NCBI GenBank assembly: GCA_964441335.1
Contig: CAYTUI010000001.1
Coordinates: forward strand, 3,009 to 67,008
Source: CAYTUI01 sp964441335
Lineage (GTDB): Bacteria; Patescibacteriota; Patescibacteriia; UBA1558; 2-01-FULL-52-15
Direction: 5' to 3'
DNA length: 64,000 nucleotides
The notes under the pieces are model-generated. The model searched no databases, was not told where the DNA came from, and saw only the letters and a program-made list of their open reading frames with translations. Of this stretch, positions 60,653 through 64,000 are shown piece after piece (position 1 is the first letter of the stretch; each line of letters begins with the position of its first letter). The translations under genes were made by a program, and so were the position numbers.

Positions 60653-60674
60653 CTTAACTCATTTTTGTTTAACC

Positions 60675-62357
60675 ATGGAGGAGTGTTGGCAGAAAAAATT
60701 TTCATTCAAGTTAGTCAAAGTCACTGCTGTGGCTTTGATTGTTTTTATGATTTTAAGTCAGTGGGGGAGAGTTGTTTTTAATATTTCATATTACGAACTG
60801 AAGAAAGTTCAAGCGGTGGCGACTGATAATTTTATTGCTTTTTGGGCTGGAGGATCCGCACCAACTGACTGGACTATTATTTCCGATGATGTAGGAGAAG
60901 ATTTTTATCAGAAATTTCCCCGCGGTGCCTCCACCTATAGCAGTACTGGCGGAGCCACCATTCATAGTGATCATACTATCACCCGTGTCTCAGTTGCCGC
61001 GCAGTCCGCCTCTCCACTCACAAAAACTGCTGGGGCTGTTAGTCAAGCGAGCAAAGCTCATACCCATGGCACAATTTCCAGCACTACAATGGGGTCAGGA
61101 ACTTTACTGCCGGTTTACCGGGATATTGAGGTGATTAAGTATAACTTAACAGGAACTCCTACTGTGATTCCTTCGGGAGTCATACTGATGTTTGATGCCG
61201 CCCAATCAGCCCCGTGGTCTAGGTATACAGTGCAGGACGGAAACTTTATTTATGGTGCCGCCGATGTCTCAGGAACAGGCGGTAGTGCCACCCATACCCA
61301 TGGGAGTGTGGGTTATACTGTGGACGCATCTTCTGGCGCCAATACTTTAGCTTGTGTCACTTGCGCTGGTTCGGGTTCGTTTAATCCTCATACACATACT
61401 GTATCAGGTAAGACAACAGCATCAGGCGATCATACACCGCCTTACATGGATGTTCTGCTTTATCAGGCAACGACGGATACTACTTTGCCTGATGGCGCAA
61501 TTGCTATGTGGGACGCGACTCCGGCAGATACTAACTGGACAGTCAATTCTGGCGCCTCGCAGACGTTTAACGGAAAATTTTTACGTGGTACTGCAAGCTA
61601 TACAGGCACGCCGGGAGGAAATTCAGCACATAACCATAGTAATTTATCAAGCGCTACAAGCGGGTCAGTAGAAGGAGCTAATTATGCTGATCAGTCTACG
61701 TTTGGTGGCGCGACTTCAAATCACACACACACCGCTGTTGTTTCTTTTGGTAACTCCAATAATTTACCGCCGTATATTGATGTGATTATGGCCAAATACA
61801 CGGCGCCGCCGGCTGGTACGTTATCAGTCTCAATCGTTGATGCTGACGGCGTTGATGTCGGTAGTCCGTCTGTTACTATGGATGCGGGAGAATATTCTTT
61901 CGTTTACCAAACTGTCAGTGGCACGCTGGGAGCAGCTAGTCAAAAAATCAGACTTACCAATGAGACTGCGACAGCTACTTGGACCTTGGCAATAGCCGCT
62001 ACCGGCGGAGCTACGGCAGTCTGGTCTGATGGCGGTAGTAATACCTATGATTTTAATGATCCCACGGCCAGTGCAGTTGATGGAGGCGATACAGATACTA
62101 AGGGTGGACAATTAACTTTGAACCCCAATGCCGGCACCGTTACTGCCTCGGCAGGGTGCGATAATACCGGTGTGTCTAAGGGATCACAGACCTCGTTTAG
62201 TGAGGGAGCTACGGATTCCATAACCTTAATGTCAGCCGATGGCACAGCCAGTACTGCTTGTTATTGGGATTTGACTGGCGTAACTTTGTCGCAGACCATA
62301 CCTGCCGGCCAGACGGTGGCCACTTATACTTTGGGCTTTACTTTAACAGCCAGTTAA
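60675..62357 (+). CDS. Surface protein with tail-collar-like repeats
   Basis: 560 residues. After an N-terminal membrane segment (VTAVALIVFMILSQWG), three repeats of about 100 residues start with an IAFW/ILMF/IAMW turn and end in LPPYIDVIM-like strands, each with histidine pairs (HTHG, HTHT, HNHS). They resemble phage tail-collar or fibre head modules. The C-terminal 150 residues repeat the domain of 58454-59122, ending in the same LTLTAS. Probably an adhesin. Confidence 0.75.
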   Translation: MEECWQKKFSFKLVKVTAVALIVFMILSQWGRVVFNISYYELKKVQAVATDNFIAFWAGGSAPTDWTIISDDVGEDFYQKFPRGASTYSSTGGATIHSDHTITRVSVAAQSASPLTKTAGAVSQASKAHTHGTISSTTMGSGTLLPVYRDIEVIKYNLTGTPTVIPSGVILMFDAAQSAPWSRYTVQDGNFIYGAADVSGTGGSATHTHGSVGYTVDASSGANTLACVTCAGSGSFNPHTHTVSGKTTASGDHTPPYMDVLLYQATTDTTLPDGAIAMWDATPADTNWTVNSGASQTFNGKFLRGTASYTGTPGGNSAHNHSNLSSATSGSVEGANYADQSTFGGATSNHTHTAVVSFGNSNNLPPYIDVIMAKYTAPPAGTLSVSIVDADGVDVGSPSVTMDAGEYSFVYQTVSGTLGAASQKIRLTNETATATWTLAIAATGGATAVWSDGGSNTYDFNDPTASAVDGGDTDTKGGQLTLNPNAGTVTASAGCDNTGVSKGSQTSFSEGATDSITLMSADGTASTACYWDLTGVTLSQTIPAGQTVATYTLGFTLTAS

Positions 62358-63761
62358 ATGAGATTTTACGGGACATTAGATTTACATCAGGCCGGGCAAA
62401 TACATGATTTGCGATATCGGCGACATTTTCATCGGGTAGTTTTTTCCATTCTGACTTTTTTGTCTTTCAGTTGTCTGTTGGGCATATATTATACTTGGCA
62501 GCAAGCCAGAGCTTCGGATTTTACCTTGTCCATGACCATTAGCGGTATCGGAGTTTGCGGTGACGGCGTGGTTGATGCCGGAGAAGACTGCGATGAAGGA
62601 GTTTTACTAAATTCTCAAGGCAGCAGTTGCGCTGTCAATTGTCAAACCCCCGGTAGTCAGGTTTGCGGCAATGGCACAGTTGAATCCGGAGAACAGTGCG
62701 ACGATGGTAATGTCGCTAGCGGTGACGGGTGCAGCAGCTCTTGTCAGACAGAAACACATGGTGGTAATGGACCAATTACGCCTCCTTCCAGACCGGGGAC
62801 TGATTTACCCTATTTACCGCCTCAACCACCACCACAGGATATACCGGTAGTGCGCCCCGTTTTTAGTGGAATATTCAATCTTGATAATGAGATAACAGGT
62901 ACAGTTGTTTTGACATTGAATTACGGACAGTTACAAACTACAGTTCCGGTGATGACTGACTTGCGGCCGATTTTTAGCGGGCAGGTAAATGTACCGTATG
63001 CCATTGTCAGGCTGACCTTGCAATCACTGCCGATATATAGCGCGGTTGTTAGAGCGGACGGGCAAGGTAGTTGGTCGTGGCAGGCGCCAGAAGATTTATC
63101 GGTTGGTCAACATCAGCTGGTCATTGAATATTTTGACAGTCTTGGTTTAAAGCTTTCAGACCAGCCAACTGTTATTAATTTCATCATTCAGACGGTTGGG
63201 ACAACGCCGGACGGTGAAGGTGAAATTGAAGAAACTGAAAAAACACCGGCTGATGATTTAATTAAACAAACCGAATATCTTTTGGATATAGTCGCGCAAG
63301 ATAGTTATGAAGAAAATATGCCGCTGTCCTTAGAATTAGGCCTGCAACTTTATAATGATGGATTATTTGGGCAATACCAGATTAAATTGAGGTTTATCAA
63401 TGATAATGGTCAGATAGTTGATGAACAGAGTTTGAACTTAGATGTGTCGGGATTGCAGACAACTTATACTGTTGATCCGAATATTAATTTAAAACCCGGT
63501 CATTACAGAGTCATCGCCGAGCTGGAAGTTGGAACCCATATTTACAGTTCAGAGAGCCAGTTTCAAATTAAAAGGGTTGTCTCGGCCGCTCCGGTTTTAA
63601 TCTCGGTTGATAAAGATTTATTCACTTTGCAGATTCTGGTTGCGGCCTTGGCTATATTTATCTTAGCTCTATATTTGGAATATCGGCTACTATATAGATT
63701 GGGTAAACTTTATCATCCGATTTCCGAAGATGATCTTAGAAAAATTGGTTATATAAATTAA
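62358..63761 (+). CDS. Membrane-anchored protein with DUF4215 cysteine-rich repeats
   Basis: 467 residues. N-terminal membrane segment; two DUF4215-type repeats (CGDGVVDAGEDCDEG, CGNGTVESGEQCDDGN); a proline-rich linker; beta-rich domains; and a C-terminal membrane helix (LFTLQILVAALAIFILALYL). It starts on the base after the previous stop, so the operon is tight. Confidence 0.8.
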   Translation: MRFYGTLDLHQAGQIHDLRYRRHFHRVVFSILTFLSFSCLLGIYYTWQQARASDFTLSMTISGIGVCGDGVVDAGEDCDEGVLLNSQGSSCAVNCQTPGSQVCGNGTVESGEQCDDGNVASGDGCSSSCQTETHGGNGPITPPSRPGTDLPYLPPQPPPQDIPVVRPVFSGIFNLDNEITGTVVLTLNYGQLQTTVPVMTDLRPIFSGQVNVPYAIVRLTLQSLPIYSAVVRADGQGSWSWQAPEDLSVGQHQLVIEYFDSLGLKLSDQPTVINFIIQTVGTTPDGEGEIEETEKTPADDLIKQTEYLLDIVAQDSYEENMPLSLELGLQLYNDGLFGQYQIKLRFINDNGQIVDEQSLNLDVSGLQTTYTVDPNINLKPGHYRVIAELEVGTHIYSSESQFQIKRVVSAAPVLISVDKDLFTLQILVAALAIFILALYLEYRLLYRLGKLYHPISEDDLRKIGYIN

Positions 63762-63771
63762 AATAAAAAAT

Positions 63772-64000
63772 ATGTTCATAATTGATTTGGCGATTATTAT
63801 AATTTTGTTAGCGGCTTTGTTTGTTAATATTGTGATAGTCTGGAAATCGGAAAAAGGTTTGGATTCCGGTTTTAAACTGCTGGCTGGGGCGATTTTTTTC
63901 TTGTTATTACAGAAAATACTGATGTTAATAAGCACTACCGTCGCGGAGACTTTAGTAGCCTATTTAGATTTAATTTTTGTTGTCTTTTTGCTGGCCTCTT
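63772..64000 (+). CDS. Membrane protein (partial)
   Basis: Starts 10 bases after the previous gene and runs off the window. The 76 visible residues hold three hydrophobic segments (LAIIIILLAALFVNIVIV, LLAGAIFFLLLQKILML, YLDLIFVVFLLAS). Family unknown. Confidence 0.6.
   Translation, partial: MFIIDLAIIIILLAALFVNIVIVWKSEKGLDSGFKLLAGAIFFLLLQKILMLISTTVAETLVAYLDLIFVVFLLAS

Noticed and set aside
60675..62357. Prophage tail module
   Set aside because: The tail-collar-like repeats sit behind a membrane-targeting segment among surface proteins; no capsid, terminase or portal gene is present.

Overview
The window looks like a chromosome segment of a small-genome bacterium, most likely a member of the Candidate Phyla Radiation (Patescibacteria, Parcubacteria-like). 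The evidence is the gene style: short intergenic gaps, AT-rich genes that almost all lack a Shine-Dalgarno sequence, a DUF46/CarS-like lipid gene, NAD salvage instead of visible de novo NAD synthesis, and many secreted proteins of unknown function. TGA is used as a stop codon, so there is no sign of recoding. The phylum call is inference; no rRNA is present to confirm it.

Layout. 0-11 kb: dnaG-rpoD, initiator and elongator tRNA-Met, a GIY-YIG nuclease, a leucine-rich-repeat lipoprotein, then a minus-strand membrane-lipid operon (glycosyltransferase, CarS-like, diacylglycerol kinase, PgpA, CDP-alcohol phosphotransferase) and tRNA-Leu. 11-25 kb: a metal (probably copper) homeostasis and thiol-redox cluster run by a BlaI-like repressor and a minimal M56 peptidase, with two matching operators; it holds two P1B ATPases, two HMA/TauE-type transporters, cupredoxins, DsbA, CcdA and DUF1573 proteins. 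25-39 kb: a NAD locus with two NrtR-type regulators, PnuC and NadR (riboside route), then a complete Preiss-Handler set: nicotinamidase, nicotinate phosphoribosyltransferase, a NadD-NadK fusion and NadE, with a Nudix and a radical SAM enzyme. 39-44 kb: an unrecognised four-gene cassette (degenerate protein kinase, von Willebrand A domain protein, divergent adenylosuccinate synthetase, SAM-like helical protein). 44-58 kb: a nucleotidyltransferase protein, an unidentified structured RNA, a pseudopilin, parAB, Rel, topA, a RAYT transposase, dprA and mfd. 58-64 kb: a surface-protein operon.

Two kinds of gene alternate. Most genes are AT-rich and have no Shine-Dalgarno sequence. A second set (1-165, 4964-5665, 27910-36034, 39370-44035, 54678-54935) is clearly GC-richer, and every complete member has a strong AGGAG-type ribosome binding site. 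Both the nicotinate-route NAD genes and the four-gene cassette belong to this second set, which suggests transfer or a distinct expression class.

The spaces around tRNA genes are full of palindromes. Several share a TCGCGA core but have different, perfectly self-complementary arms, and two of them begin inside the CCA end of a tRNA. Partial copies of tRNA-Leu and tRNA-Pro ends lie nearby. A RAYT-type transposase gene (52918-53508) that itself contains a palindrome is a possible source.

Candidate novelties, in order: the pseudokinase/VWA/PurA-like/SAM cassette, the orphan RNA at 46165-46487, the NrtR regulon and NadD-NadK fusion, and the tRNA-linked palindromes.
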